Shown: positions 1 to 6,919 of the stretch, piece by piece
How the letters are laid out: each line of letters starts with the position of its first letter
Numbering within the stretch: position 1 is the first letter of the stretch
Assembly (NCBI GenBank): GCA_031265645.1
Contig: JAISCJ010000032.1
Coordinates: forward strand, 1-17,764
From: Holosporales bacterium
Lineage (GTDB): Bacteria; Pseudomonadota; Alphaproteobacteria; BNTO01
Length of the DNA: 17,764 nucleotides
Direction of reading: 5' to 3'
The notes under the pieces: generated by a model
Told to the model about the DNA's origin: nothing
Seen by the model: only the letters and a program-made list of their open reading frames with translations
The model's database searches: none
Position numbers and translations under genes: made by a program

Positions 1-62
1 CGCAACACCCGAAGCGCGATCTCACCACGGTTGGCGATTAAGATCTTAGAAAACAGCTTCAT
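1..62 (-). CDS. accC: Biotin carboxylase subunit of acetyl-CoA carboxylase, N-terminal start only (truncated by window edge)
   Basis: Only the first 20 codons are inside the window. Read on the minus strand from the ATG at 62-60 they give MKLFSKILIANRGEIALRVL, the characteristic start of biotin carboxylase (the ILIANRGEIA motif opens the N-terminal domain). The enzyme carboxylates the biotin carried by AccB with ATP and bicarbonate, the first step of malonyl-CoA synthesis. The gene lies 17 bp downstream of the accB stop codon with a purine-rich AAGAG ahead of the ATG, so accB-accC is one transcription unit, the usual bacterial arrangement. The same N-terminal motif also occurs in other biotin-dependent carboxylases, but the accB neighbour makes AccC by far the best reading. 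Confidence 0.9.
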   Translation of the reverse strand, partial: MKLFSKILIANRGEIALRVL

Positions 63-79
63 TCTTTAACTCTTGGCAA

Positions 80-1060
80 TCATTCAGCAATGACCATTAA
101 TGGCTCATTGTATTCGACAGGTTTTTGATCATTAACCAGAATTGCAACAATTTTTCCACCTTTTGAGGCTTTTATTGGGTTAAGCACTTTCATAGCCTCA
201 ATCAACAGCAAAATTTGTCCTTGGGAAACCATGCTTCCAACTCGCACGAATGGCTCAGCACCAGGCTCTGGAGACATGTACGCCACGCCAACCATGGGCG
301 ATAACACGGCACCTGGGTGGTTGCGCCAATTAACCTCTTGCGTATGCGCCTCTACATCGGGCGTTTGAGACGCTGGAGCGATAACCACGGGCGGAATGTC
401 TGCTGAACGAGTCATGTGGCGAGACATATATATACGGCGACCATCCTCCTCATATTCAATCTCGCAAAGATCATTGCTAATCAAAACCTGAGCAAGAGAT
501 TCTGCTGTGATTTCGTTCTTGCGCACTGAACGCGCGCTTCCGTGCTCGCCAGTAGGCCTCTTTCGCATCCCTTCTGACTCAGCGCTTTGACGTCCTTCTG
601 ACTCAGCGCGTTGGAGTGTAGATTGGTCCTCATTTGACGAGTTGAACGAGATCCCGGAGTCGATGTTCGAATGTCGGCGGTCTGCAAAAGTTTTTACAGC
701 GTTTGTAGAAAATTTATCAGGTTCATTGAATGATACTGCGTGTCTACGGTCAGAAGACCGGTCAAATTGGCTTGAGGACGCTCCACGCCTGCGGTCAATA
801 GACCGGTCAGATTCGTTGAAAGATACAGCACGCCTACGGTCAGAATATCCGTCCGATTGGCCTGAGGACGCTCCACGCCTACGGTCAGGAGACCGGTCAG
901 ATTCGTAAAAGGACGTTCCGCGCTTGCGCTCAGAACCCAATTCAACTCGTGGAATGGGTACTCGATTCGTGGCTCCTTTAGATACGCTTGATCTTGAAGG
1001 ACGTCTATTGTCTTGAAATTGGGGCTTGCCTTTAGAGCGTTCAGTCATTGTAATCGACAT
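80..1060 (-). CDS. accB: Biotin carboxyl carrier protein of acetyl-CoA carboxylase, with a long repeat-bearing N-terminal extension
   Basis: 326 residues; most AccB proteins have about 150-170. The C-terminal biotinyl domain (about 250-326) has the biotinylation motif EAMKVLNPI, with K291 as the expected biotin lysine, preceded by LSPMVGVAYMSPEPGAEPFV, which includes the thumb-like insertion of AccB proteins. Residues 181-214 resemble the usual AccB N-terminus (helix then IEYEEDGRRIYMSR). Everything before about 180 is extra: Arg/Ser/Asp-rich, low-complexity, mostly a 15-residue tandem repeat alternating RRRGASS and RRxAVSFNE types (about 46-117), followed by a duplicated AESEG segment. The start at 1060 is preceded by GTGGA at suitable spacing and a TATAAT box about 60 bp upstream. 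The repeats stay in frame, so the extension is probably translated, but a shorter internal start cannot be excluded. Neighbour accC follows on the same strand. Confidence 0.93.
   Translation of the reverse strand: MSITMTERSKGKPQFQDNRRPSRSSVSKGATNRVPIPRVELGSERKRGTSFYESDRSPDRRRGASSGQSDGYSDRRRAVSFNESDRSIDRRRGASSSQFDRSSDRRHAVSFNEPDKFSTNAVKTFADRRHSNIDSGISFNSSNEDQSTLQRAESEGRQSAESEGMRKRPTGEHGSARSVRKNEITAESLAQVLISNDLCEIEYEEDGRRIYMSRHMTRSADIPPVVIAPASQTPDVEAHTQEVNWRNHPGAVLSPMVGVAYMSPEPGAEPFVRVGSMVSQGQILLLIEAMKVLNPIKASKGGKIVAILVNDQKPVEYNEPLMVIAE
570..617. repeat. 24-bp tandem duplication inside accB
   Basis: Two adjacent copies, 570-593 and 594-617, both starting ccttctgactcagcgc. They encode the doubled (R/Q)xAESEG segment near residue 150-165 of AccB. 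The period is 8 codons, so the frame is kept. Confidence 0.8.
742..921. repeat. 45-bp tandem repeat inside accB (four units, 90-bp higher-order period)
   Basis: Units begin at 742, 787, 832 and 877, each opening with a (t/c)ct(a/g)cggtca-type sequence. Odd and even units differ in their second half: units 1 and 3 carry 'gaggacgctccac', unit 2 'gaaagatacagcac'. This gives a 90-bp higher-order period. The period is 15 codons, so copy-number changes would keep accB in frame. Confidence 0.85.
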
Positions 1061-1119
1061 TCAGTTTCCACAACTGAAATATAGCCTTTTTCAGACATAG
1101 CAGCAATGCAATGAGGCCT

Positions 1120-1125
1120 ATTATA
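1120..1125 (-). promoter_or_regulatory. Candidate -10 box of the accB promoter
   Basis: On the minus strand this is a perfect TATAAT. It would place the transcription start near 1113 and give a leader of about 50 nt before the accB ATG at 1060. No convincing -35 hexamer is visible at 16-18 bp, so this is a candidate only. Confidence 0.4.
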
Positions 1126-1201
1126 TTTTTAATACGGGCGACCGTTACAGGCGATCGACATTTAAGCAGGATTTGCACCAAGTCGCAAACATTGTGGACA
1201 T

Positions 1202-1259
1202 ATCCCAGCTGAGACACACAGGATATGGCCCTTTGCTGGGATTTCGGGATTAATAATCC
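1202..1259. repeat. Inverted repeats in the accB upstream region
   Basis: Two perfect inverted repeats lie side by side: 8-bp arms atcccagc (1202-1209) and gctgggat (1235-1242) with a 25-nt loop, then the 13-nt palindrome ggattaataatcc (1247-1259). They sit in the 267-bp gap between accB and the next minus-strand gene, upstream of the candidate accB promoter and about 70 bp past the stop codon at 1328. They could be operators or part of a 3' end structure; neither arm is followed by a T-run. Confidence 0.45.
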
Positions 1260-1327
1260 TGCAGTTTATACTATAGCCCTATTGAAAGTTAAGGTTTTAT
1301 ACTATCAGACTGTTATATACCCCCAGA

Positions 1328-2341
1328 CTATTTCTCCAATGTTTTACGCATCAATTGGTGCCCAATCTGAGATCTCATGCGCTCCACCTGGTGTTGTGTT
1401 TTTTCATCACGGCAAACAACAGACAGCCAGCACAATGCCAATAATACGTCCTCGGGTGAAAGAGAGGATATGTCAAATGATATTCCTGCTTTTTCTGACG
1501 AAGAATGTGGTTTTTCAATTTGATCACGAATTGTTGTCTGCTGCTGCGAAGATGAAACCAACTTTAATCCAGCAGAGCATTCTGTCGCTAATCCAGCAGA
1601 GTATTCCGTTGACTGCTTTACCGCAAAAACTTTTCCGAATGTTTCGCTATCATCTTTTTCATCGCACGGTAAAACTTTTTTTGCACATGCTTTAGGGACT
1701 TTCACCGTATTTTTTTTACTTGCAATCGCATAAGATTTTTTCCATTCCTGTGTAGATGGATCCTTTTCAGCAACTGTATTCAAATATTTGCTGCTGTTTG
1801 CGCATTGTATTTTCCTCGCAATTTCTTCAAAGTTACGTTCAAAAGAACTCATTTTCAAAATCTTCGCGGATACTTCATCGCAATGTGCCTCGCCGCTTGC
1901 TGAACTCTTTGACGCAATCTTGCGCTGATACTCCTCCATGAAAATCTTAAATATGTCCCCCAAAGTAGGCGCAATCTCTGACAGTTTGCTACAAAGCAGC
2001 GAATGGGCGGGTTTTTTTTGAAGCACATTTTCATAAAAGCAAATGAGCAGAGCTAACTGAGACAGAAGGCTCATAAATGATGGATCTAAGTCTTTTTGAA
2101 GATTTCGCTCAACTTCAGCTGCGATGATAAAAAAATTTCGAAGCAAATCATCATAGCTGATCTTCAACCATGTGTTATTTTTCTGAGCCAGCGCAACATT
2201 ACACTGTTCAATCAATGGAAACAGGCGTTTAAGCTTAACATCCAAAGATGCTGGAAGTCGCAGCTGCGCAAGTGTAGCATCATTGATTTCCGCACAAGCT
2301 CTAGACGTCAACAACGCAAACAACAATCCCCAAAAACGCAT
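1328..2341 (-). CDS. Exported protein of unknown family
   Basis: I do not recognise the family. From the ATG at 2341-2339 the protein has 337 residues and starts with a clear signal peptide, MRFWGLLFALLTSRACA, with likely cleavage after ACA. This start is preferred to the ATG at 2362 because GGGGGGA lies at good spacing before it, whereas the upstream ATG abuts its own purine tract and would put seven polar residues before the signal peptide. The mature part is mainly helical-looking with several cysteines in the first half. The middle is Lys/Ser-rich and low-complexity, with a doubled 8-residue segment (STEYSAGL, ATECSAGL). The C-terminus has another helical stretch (SLSPEDVLLALCWLSVVCRDE). 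It shares a divergent 245-bp intergenic region with ftsH. Expected location is periplasm or outside the cell; function unknown. Confidence 0.75.
   Translation of the reverse strand: MRFWGLLFALLTSRACAEINDATLAQLRLPASLDVKLKRLFPLIEQCNVALAQKNNTWLKISYDDLLRNFFIIAAEVERNLQKDLDPSFMSLLSQLALLICFYENVLQKKPAHSLLCSKLSEIAPTLGDIFKIFMEEYQRKIASKSSASGEAHCDEVSAKILKMSSFERNFEEIARKIQCANSSKYLNTVAEKDPSTQEWKKSYAIASKKNTVKVPKACAKKVLPCDEKDDSETFGKVFAVKQSTEYSAGLATECSAGLKLVSSSQQQTTIRDQIEKPHSSSEKAGISFDISSLSPEDVLLALCWLSVVCRDEKTQHQVERMRSQIGHQLMRKTLEK
1565..1612. repeat. 24-bp tandem duplication inside the exported protein gene
   Basis: Two adjacent copies at 1565-1588 and 1589-1612, both beginning taatccagcagag. They encode the doubled STEYSAGL/ATECSAGL segment. 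The same period (8 codons) is seen in the duplication inside accB at 570-617. Confidence 0.75.
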
Positions 2342-2531
2342 TTCGTCCCCCCAACAGTACATCCCCCTAATTCATTAAAGCACAAATGCTAATGAATTTT
2401 ACGATGAATTTTCGTTTGTATATTACGCTAGAAAGTAGACGACACGCATTACGGCACCCGCTCATCCACAAAACCAAACGTTAGTGGAATGTTAATAGCA
2501 TTCTGCAGGACGGAGGACAGTTTCATAGTAG

Positions 2532-2579
2532 ATGAACATTCACAATCTTCGAGTTACTTTTTACAGCAAAGTTTTGTAA
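2532..2579 (+). CDS. Possible 15-residue leader ORF upstream of ftsH
   Basis: An ATG at 2532 opens a 15-codon frame (MNIHNLRVTFYSKVL) that ends with TAA at 2577-2579, seven bases before the GTG start of ftsH. A good Shine-Dalgarno-like GGAGGA (2513-2518) lies upstream but 13 bases from this ATG, longer than ideal. The ftsH GTG itself has no visible ribosome-binding site, so translational coupling through this small ORF is conceivable. Evidence is positional only. Confidence 0.25.
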   Translation: MNIHNLRVTFYSKVL

Positions 2580-2586
2580 CATTACC

Positions 2587-4527
2587 GTGTCGATATTCAC
2601 TTTCGAGGGCACTTTGTCGCCGTCCGTTCGCAATTTTTTGATATGGTCTACATTCTTTCTTACATTATTCGTTGGAGTAAACTACGTTACCGAAACGGGA
2701 AATAGAAAGATTGATAATGTACTGAGTTACTCGCATTTTATGGATGCCGTTAACTCTGGACGAGTAACGGAAGCAGTCATTCAAGGGGCGAATATTTTCG
2801 GAAAAACGACGGATGGAAAGGATTTTTCCACATGCATGCCCTATCACAACCCTGGGTTGCTTAATGAAATGATGTCTCGTGGGGTGAACGTTTCTGCAAA
2901 ACCAGTGGAGCAAACGTTTTCTTTCTGGGGATTTATTATTCCGTGGATTCCGTTAATTTTTCTCATCGCGCTAGTGCTTTATTCTTTCCGGCAAGTCCAA
3001 TCTCGTGGGGATCGCGCCATTGGATTCGGCAAGTCTTCGGCAAAAATTGTCGAAGAAAAGAATGTAAAAACGACATTTGATGATGTAGCTGGCGTGGAGG
3101 AGGCTAAGAAAGAACTTCAGGAGATTGTTGAATTTTTAAAAAATCCGTCAAAATTTCAAAAGCTTGGAGGAAAAATTCCTAAGGGGGTGCTATTAATTGG
3201 TCCTCCAGGAACAGGAAAAACGCTTCTCGCTCGTGCAGTAGCTGGAGAAGCAGGCGTTCCATTTTACAGCATTGCAGGCTCAGATTTTGTCGAAATGTTT
3301 GTTGGCGTAGGAGCAAGTCGTGTTAGAGATTTATTTGCTCAGGCAAGAAAACATAGCCCCAGTATAATATTTGTGGATGAAATCGATGCTGTTGGACGAG
3401 ATCGCTCCAAGCGTGGGATCGTAAACGAAGAACGCGAACAAACGTTGAACCAGATGCTAGTAGAGATGGACGGCTTCGATGACACAAACCCAGTAATAAT
3501 TCTTGCTGCGACCAACCGTGCCGAAGTGTTGGATGCCGCGCTGCTTCGGGCTGGACGCTTCGATCGCAGGGTAGTTGTTCCATTGCCGGATCTTCAAGGA
3601 CGAGTTGAAATATTGAATGTGCACATCAAGAAGGTTTTGCTTGACGCAGACGTTGATATTAATATCCTTGCTCGCGGCACACCTGGCTTTTCTGGCGCGG
3701 ACTTGGCTGGCTTGGTTAACGAAGCGGCGTTAGTCGCGGCTCAAAAGGGAACATCAACCGTTAGGATGACACATTTTGAGTACGCCAAAGATAAAGTAAT
3801 GATGGGGTCCGAGCGACGATCTAGAGTAATGACAGAGTCGGTGAGGAAGCTGACCGCTTTTCATGAAGCTGGACACGCCGTTGTTTCAATTTTCACTCCA
3901 GGCTCCGATCCTATTCACAAGGCAACTATAATTCCTAGGGGCGAGACTCTTGGCATGGTAGTAAGTTTGCCAAATGATGACCAGTTTTCGATTTCATTTG
4001 AAAAGCTTATTGCTACGATAATGATGACGATGGGAGGCAAAATTGCTGAGCAAATGGTCTTTGGCCCAACGTTTGTCACAACGGGCGCGGCTTCAGATAT
4101 CAGGGCCGCAACAGACTTGGCCAGAAAGATGGTTACTGAATGGGGAATGAGCGAGCGACTAGGCTTTCAGTATTGTGACTCGAGAGAACCCTATTACGGC
4201 ACGCGTGAGCTCTCTGAACATATGTCGAAAATTGTGGATGAAGAAGTAAGTAAACTGATCACGGATTGCTACGAAAAAACGATTGCCTTGTTAAAAGAAC
4301 ACGTGAAGCAGCTATATGATCTTGCTGGCGCGCTGTTAGATAGAGAGACGCTTTCAGGAGAAGAAGTTCAAGCGGTTTGTAACGGAGAGCTTTTGCGTCC
4401 AATTGTTCAAGTGGTAGAGCAAACAGAACAACCTGCGGACGAAAAGAATGAAGAACCGATTGAATATACTCCACCGAAACGTATTCGTAAAAAGCGCGAA
4501 AGTCCGCGCGAACCAAAGGATTTATGA
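2587..4527 (+). CDS. ftsH: ATP-dependent zinc metalloprotease FtsH
   Basis: 646 residues, normal length for FtsH, the hexameric inner-membrane AAA+ protease that degrades misassembled membrane proteins and short-lived regulators. Two transmembrane helices (about 17-35 and 113-133) flank a small periplasmic domain. The AAA module has Walker A GPPGTGKT (205-212), Walker B IIFVDEIDAVG with D264/E265, and the second region of homology ending GRFDRRV (R324/R327 as arginine-finger candidates). The sequence before it reads LLRAGRFDR where most FtsH proteins have LLRPGRFDR. The protease domain has HEAGH (426-430) and the third zinc ligand in TTGAASDIRAATDLA (D504). The tail is basic and probably disordered. 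GTG is the first available start after an in-frame stop and lies directly before the first membrane segment; no Shine-Dalgarno is evident. The stop overlaps glmM by 4 bp. Confidence 0.98.
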   Translation: MSIFTFEGTLSPSVRNFLIWSTFFLTLFVGVNYVTETGNRKIDNVLSYSHFMDAVNSGRVTEAVIQGANIFGKTTDGKDFSTCMPYHNPGLLNEMMSRGVNVSAKPVEQTFSFWGFIIPWIPLIFLIALVLYSFRQVQSRGDRAIGFGKSSAKIVEEKNVKTTFDDVAGVEEAKKELQEIVEFLKNPSKFQKLGGKIPKGVLLIGPPGTGKTLLARAVAGEAGVPFYSIAGSDFVEMFVGVGASRVRDLFAQARKHSPSIIFVDEIDAVGRDRSKRGIVNEEREQTLNQMLVEMDGFDDTNPVIILAATNRAEVLDAALLRAGRFDRRVVVPLPDLQGRVEILNVHIKKVLLDADVDINILARGTPGFSGADLAGLVNEAALVAAQKGTSTVRMTHFEYAKDKVMMGSERRSRVMTESVRKLTAFHEAGHAVVSIFTPGSDPIHKATIIPRGETLGMVVSLPNDDQFSISFEKLIATIMMTMGGKIAEQMVFGPTFVTTGAASDIRAATDLARKMVTEWGMSERLGFQYCDSREPYYGTRELSEHMSKIVDEEVSKLITDCYEKTIALLKEHVKQLYDLAGALLDRETLSGEEVQAVCNGELLRPIVQVVEQTEQPADEKNEEPIEYTPPKRIRKKRESPREPKDL

Positions 4528-5942
4528 CATCAATTTTTGGAACGGACGGAATCCGAGGGCGCGCCAATCAGTGGCCAATGACGCCAGACCTTGTATTGCA
4601 GGTCGGCAGGTCTATTGCTTTGCGTTTTCGACATGATGCGCCATTAACAACGGCATCCGCATATAAACATTTTAATCCATATGTGGATCATGCGAATCAT
4701 CAGTTTACAGTCGTAATTGGAAAAGATACGCGCCTATCCGGCTATATGATTGAATCAGCGCTGGTCGCGGGGTTAGTAGCAGAAGGCGCAAATGTAATTA
4801 TGCTCGGGCCAATTCCTACGCCAGCGATTGCGATGTTGGCTCGCTCACTTCGCGCGGATATCGGAATAATGATTTCTGCGTCACATAACCCTTACTATGA
4901 CAATGGGATCAAATTTTTTGACTCAAATGGCGTAAAGTTTTCAGAAGAAATTGAATGCGAAATAGAAACCATTGTGAAAGAACTGCTGAGTTGTAATTCT
5001 TTTAAACAATATCCCATCCGAGATTGTGGCAAGTCCATGCGCTTGGATGATGCGGCTGGGCGCTACGTCGAGTTTGCAAAAGCCACATTTCCTTCCTCGT
5101 TGAGTTTGGAGGGAAAGAAGATTGTACTGGACTGTGCGAACGGAGCTGCGTACAAGGTTGCGCCACGAGTGTTTTGGGAGCTAGGTGCGTCCGTTATTTC
5201 GCTGGGAGACATGCCAAATGGACGCAATATAAACGAGGATTGCGGCGCACTCCACCCAGAGTCGCTGCAAAAGTGCGTGCTAGAAGTTGGCGCAGACGTA
5301 GGCATTGCGTTAGATGGAGATGCGGATCGGCTACTGCTCGTTACGAAGAAAGGACAATTTATAAATGGAGATCAGATTATTGCCTTAATTGCATCGGAGT
5401 GGAGTCAAAATGGCCCCAACGAAAACGAGCGAAACATTTCAAAGCGGCTAAAAAACGGCGTCGTAACAACATTCATGTCAAACATTGGTTTGAAAAAATA
5501 TCTTGAAGGGTTGGGAATTCCGCATATGGAAGCTGACATTGGTGACAAAAACGTATTTGCGTTAATGCAAAGCAGCCATTGCAATTTAGGAGGCGAGGAA
5601 TCTGGGCATATAATTTTAAGCGATTACACAACAACAGGAGATGGAATTATTGCTGCACTGCAAGTTCTTGGAATTGTTCAGAACCGCAACTTGGATGATG
5701 TTTTTCCAGTATTCGAACCATATTATCAAATAATAAGCAGTTTTAAACTGAACGAATCTATGACAGATGAATTAATTTCGAATTTAAAACATGATTCAGA
5801 GACGTCCTTAGGGAAGGAAGGGCGCGTTGTTATTCGAAAATCTGGAACAGAGCCTCTTTTAAGAGTTATGGTCCAGCATAAAAATGAGCAATTTTCGAAA
5901 GACATCTTCAGCAAACTGATCGTTCCAGCAATTACACATTAA
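4524..5942 (+). CDS. glmM: Phosphoglucosamine mutase
   Basis: 472 residues. GlmM converts glucosamine-6-phosphate to glucosamine-1-phosphate for UDP-GlcNAc, feeding peptidoglycan and lipid A synthesis. Visible motifs: N-terminal FGTDGIRGR; the phosphoserine loop ISASHNPYYDNGIKFF with catalytic S120; the metal-binding loop DGDADR (D264, D266, D268); the sugar-binding GGEESGH (about 356-361); and the C-terminal phosphate-binding RKSGTEPLLRVM (about 438-449). About 18 extra residues (around 40-60) between the first helix and IGKDTRLSGYM make it slightly longer than the E. coli enzyme. The ATG overlaps the ftsH TGA (ATGA) and is preceded by AAAGGA, so the genes are translationally coupled. FtsH next to GlmM is a widespread proteobacterial arrangement. 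Confidence 0.98.
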   Translation: MTSIFGTDGIRGRANQWPMTPDLVLQVGRSIALRFRHDAPLTTASAYKHFNPYVDHANHQFTVVIGKDTRLSGYMIESALVAGLVAEGANVIMLGPIPTPAIAMLARSLRADIGIMISASHNPYYDNGIKFFDSNGVKFSEEIECEIETIVKELLSCNSFKQYPIRDCGKSMRLDDAAGRYVEFAKATFPSSLSLEGKKIVLDCANGAAYKVAPRVFWELGASVISLGDMPNGRNINEDCGALHPESLQKCVLEVGADVGIALDGDADRLLLVTKKGQFINGDQIIALIASEWSQNGPNENERNISKRLKNGVVTTFMSNIGLKKYLEGLGIPHMEADIGDKNVFALMQSSHCNLGGEESGHIILSDYTTTGDGIIAALQVLGIVQNRNLDDVFPVFEPYYQIISSFKLNESMTDELISNLKHDSETSLGKEGRVVIRKSGTEPLLRVMVQHKNEQFSKDIFSKLIVPAITH

Positions 5943-5969
5943 CATTTCTGGGCAACAAACATTTTCCGA

Positions 5970-5998
5970 TTGGCTATAAAACGCTAACTCATAGCCAA
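5970..5998. repeat. Inverted repeat between convergent glmM and uppP (possible weak bidirectional terminator)
   Basis: Perfect 8-bp arms ttggctat (5970-5977) and atagccaa (5991-5998) with a 13-nt loop, overlapping the last codons of uppP and lying 28 bp after the glmM stop. The genes converge here, which is where a shared terminator would sit. Neither side has a T-run, so any termination would be weak. Confidence 0.4.
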
Positions 5999-6871
5999 CA
6001 ATCCGATCCCTAGCAAGACGCGATATACGGCGATTCCCCAAAGGCCATGTTTTTGGGCAAGGCGCATGAATACGTGCAGAGATGCAAACCCCAAAGGGAA
6101 CATGACTCCAAAGTGCAAGACAAGCGTAGAGGCTAAATGCGGATCATAAAGCGCCCCACTTTTCCAAAAACTTCGAAAAAAACCTAAGGTTCCAGTTGCA
6201 ATCAGAGGTAGAATTCCGCATATGAAAGATACGCGAATGGCTGTATAACGAGATATTCCGAGAAATCTAGTTGCTGTAATGCATATGCCAAGGCGACTAA
6301 CTCCTGGAATGTAAGACAATACGTGAGCCAGCCCGAGGATTTTTCCTACACGCGACGGACGCACCTCGTCAGGCAATCGATTTTTTTCACAAGAATCAGG
6401 CGTGTTGGATGTGGACGCCTCATCAAGCAATGCGCGCTGGCGCCCTTTGACATCAGCCCAACCTAGTAAGATTCCAAAAACAATGGAATTAATCGCGATC
6501 AATTCGACAGATGTTGGAACGCTGATTCCAAATCCTGACACCAGCAAACCGACAAGGGAAATTGGCGCAACACTCCAAAAGAAAAATTTAAAATATTCTT
6601 CATTGCGAAAATTTTGAGCGCAGAACCTACGGTTTAATGAAAAAAATCGGAGGAATGATGCAATGAAGCCCCAAAATAGTTTTAAAATATCCTTGTAAAA
6701 ATATAAAGCAAATACAAGTCCTGGGACCAAATTAAGGGCCATCGCATCAACTTGCGAAATTTGATGTTCTTTTAAAAATTTTGAAAAGAAGAACAAATGC
6801 GCGGAAGAGCTCACTGGAAAAAATTCAGTAATCCCCTGTATAACAACAGACATAGCCGTAGAAAAGTGCAT
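5984..6871 (-). CDS. uppP: Undecaprenyl-diphosphatase (BacA/UppP family)
   Basis: 295 residues, highly hydrophobic with multiple membrane spans. It dephosphorylates undecaprenyl diphosphate on the periplasmic side, recycling the lipid carrier for peptidoglycan and other surface polymers. Motif 1 reads QGITEFFPVSSSAHL (residues 12-26): the second Glu (E16) and H25 are kept, the first Glu of the ExxxE pattern is Gln (the [E/Q]xxxE form). Motif 2 reads PGVSRLGICITATR with the essential-type R193; Leu replaces the usual Ser after Arg. A hydrophilic loop of about 35 residues (142-178) separates the halves. The ATG is preceded by GAGG at good spacing. It converges on glmM and lies 48 bp downstream of the protease gene on the same strand. 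The family assignment is firm; the divergent motif 2 makes biochemical activity slightly less certain. Confidence 0.93.
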   Translation of the reverse strand: MHFSTAMSVVIQGITEFFPVSSSAHLFFFSKFLKEHQISQVDAMALNLVPGLVFALYFYKDILKLFWGFIASFLRFFSLNRRFCAQNFRNEEYFKFFFWSVAPISLVGLLVSGFGISVPTSVELIAINSIVFGILLGWADVKGRQRALLDEASTSNTPDSCEKNRLPDEVRPSRVGKILGLAHVLSYIPGVSRLGICITATRFLGISRYTAIRVSFICGILPLIATGTLGFFRSFWKSGALYDPHLASTLVLHFGVMFPLGFASLHVFMRLAQKHGLWGIAVYRVLLGIGLLAMS

Positions 6872-6889
6872 TAACAGGCCTCAAGCAAA

Positions 6890-6907
6890 TTTTATAACGC
6901 TATAAAA
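6890..6907. repeat. AT-rich perfect hairpin between protease gene and uppP
   Basis: ttttata (6890-6896), loop acgc, tataaaa (6901-6907): 7-bp perfect arms. On the minus strand it lies just after the protease stop (6920) and just before the uppP ribosome-binding site, and is followed by only three Ts. It may be a weak terminator, an RNA-processing site or an operator. Confidence 0.4.
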
Positions 6908-6919
6908 CCTTATAAAGTG

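Noticed and set aside
642..908. Open frame on the plus strand with repeated CLRSEDRSNWLEDAP-like units
   Set aside because: It is the antisense shadow of the accB tandem repeat; the accB frame continues into a real biotinyl domain.
742..921. Regularly spaced repeats that could suggest a CRISPR array
   Set aside because: The units are directly adjacent with no unique spacers and are translated in frame within accB.
1225..1695. 156-codon plus-strand frame opposite the exported protein gene
   Set aside because: Antisense to a gene with a signal peptide and a good ribosome-binding site; it shows no domain.
5174..5506. 110-codon plus-strand frame inside glmM
   Set aside because: Arg/Trp-rich out-of-frame shadow of glmM, whose catalytic motifs span this stretch.
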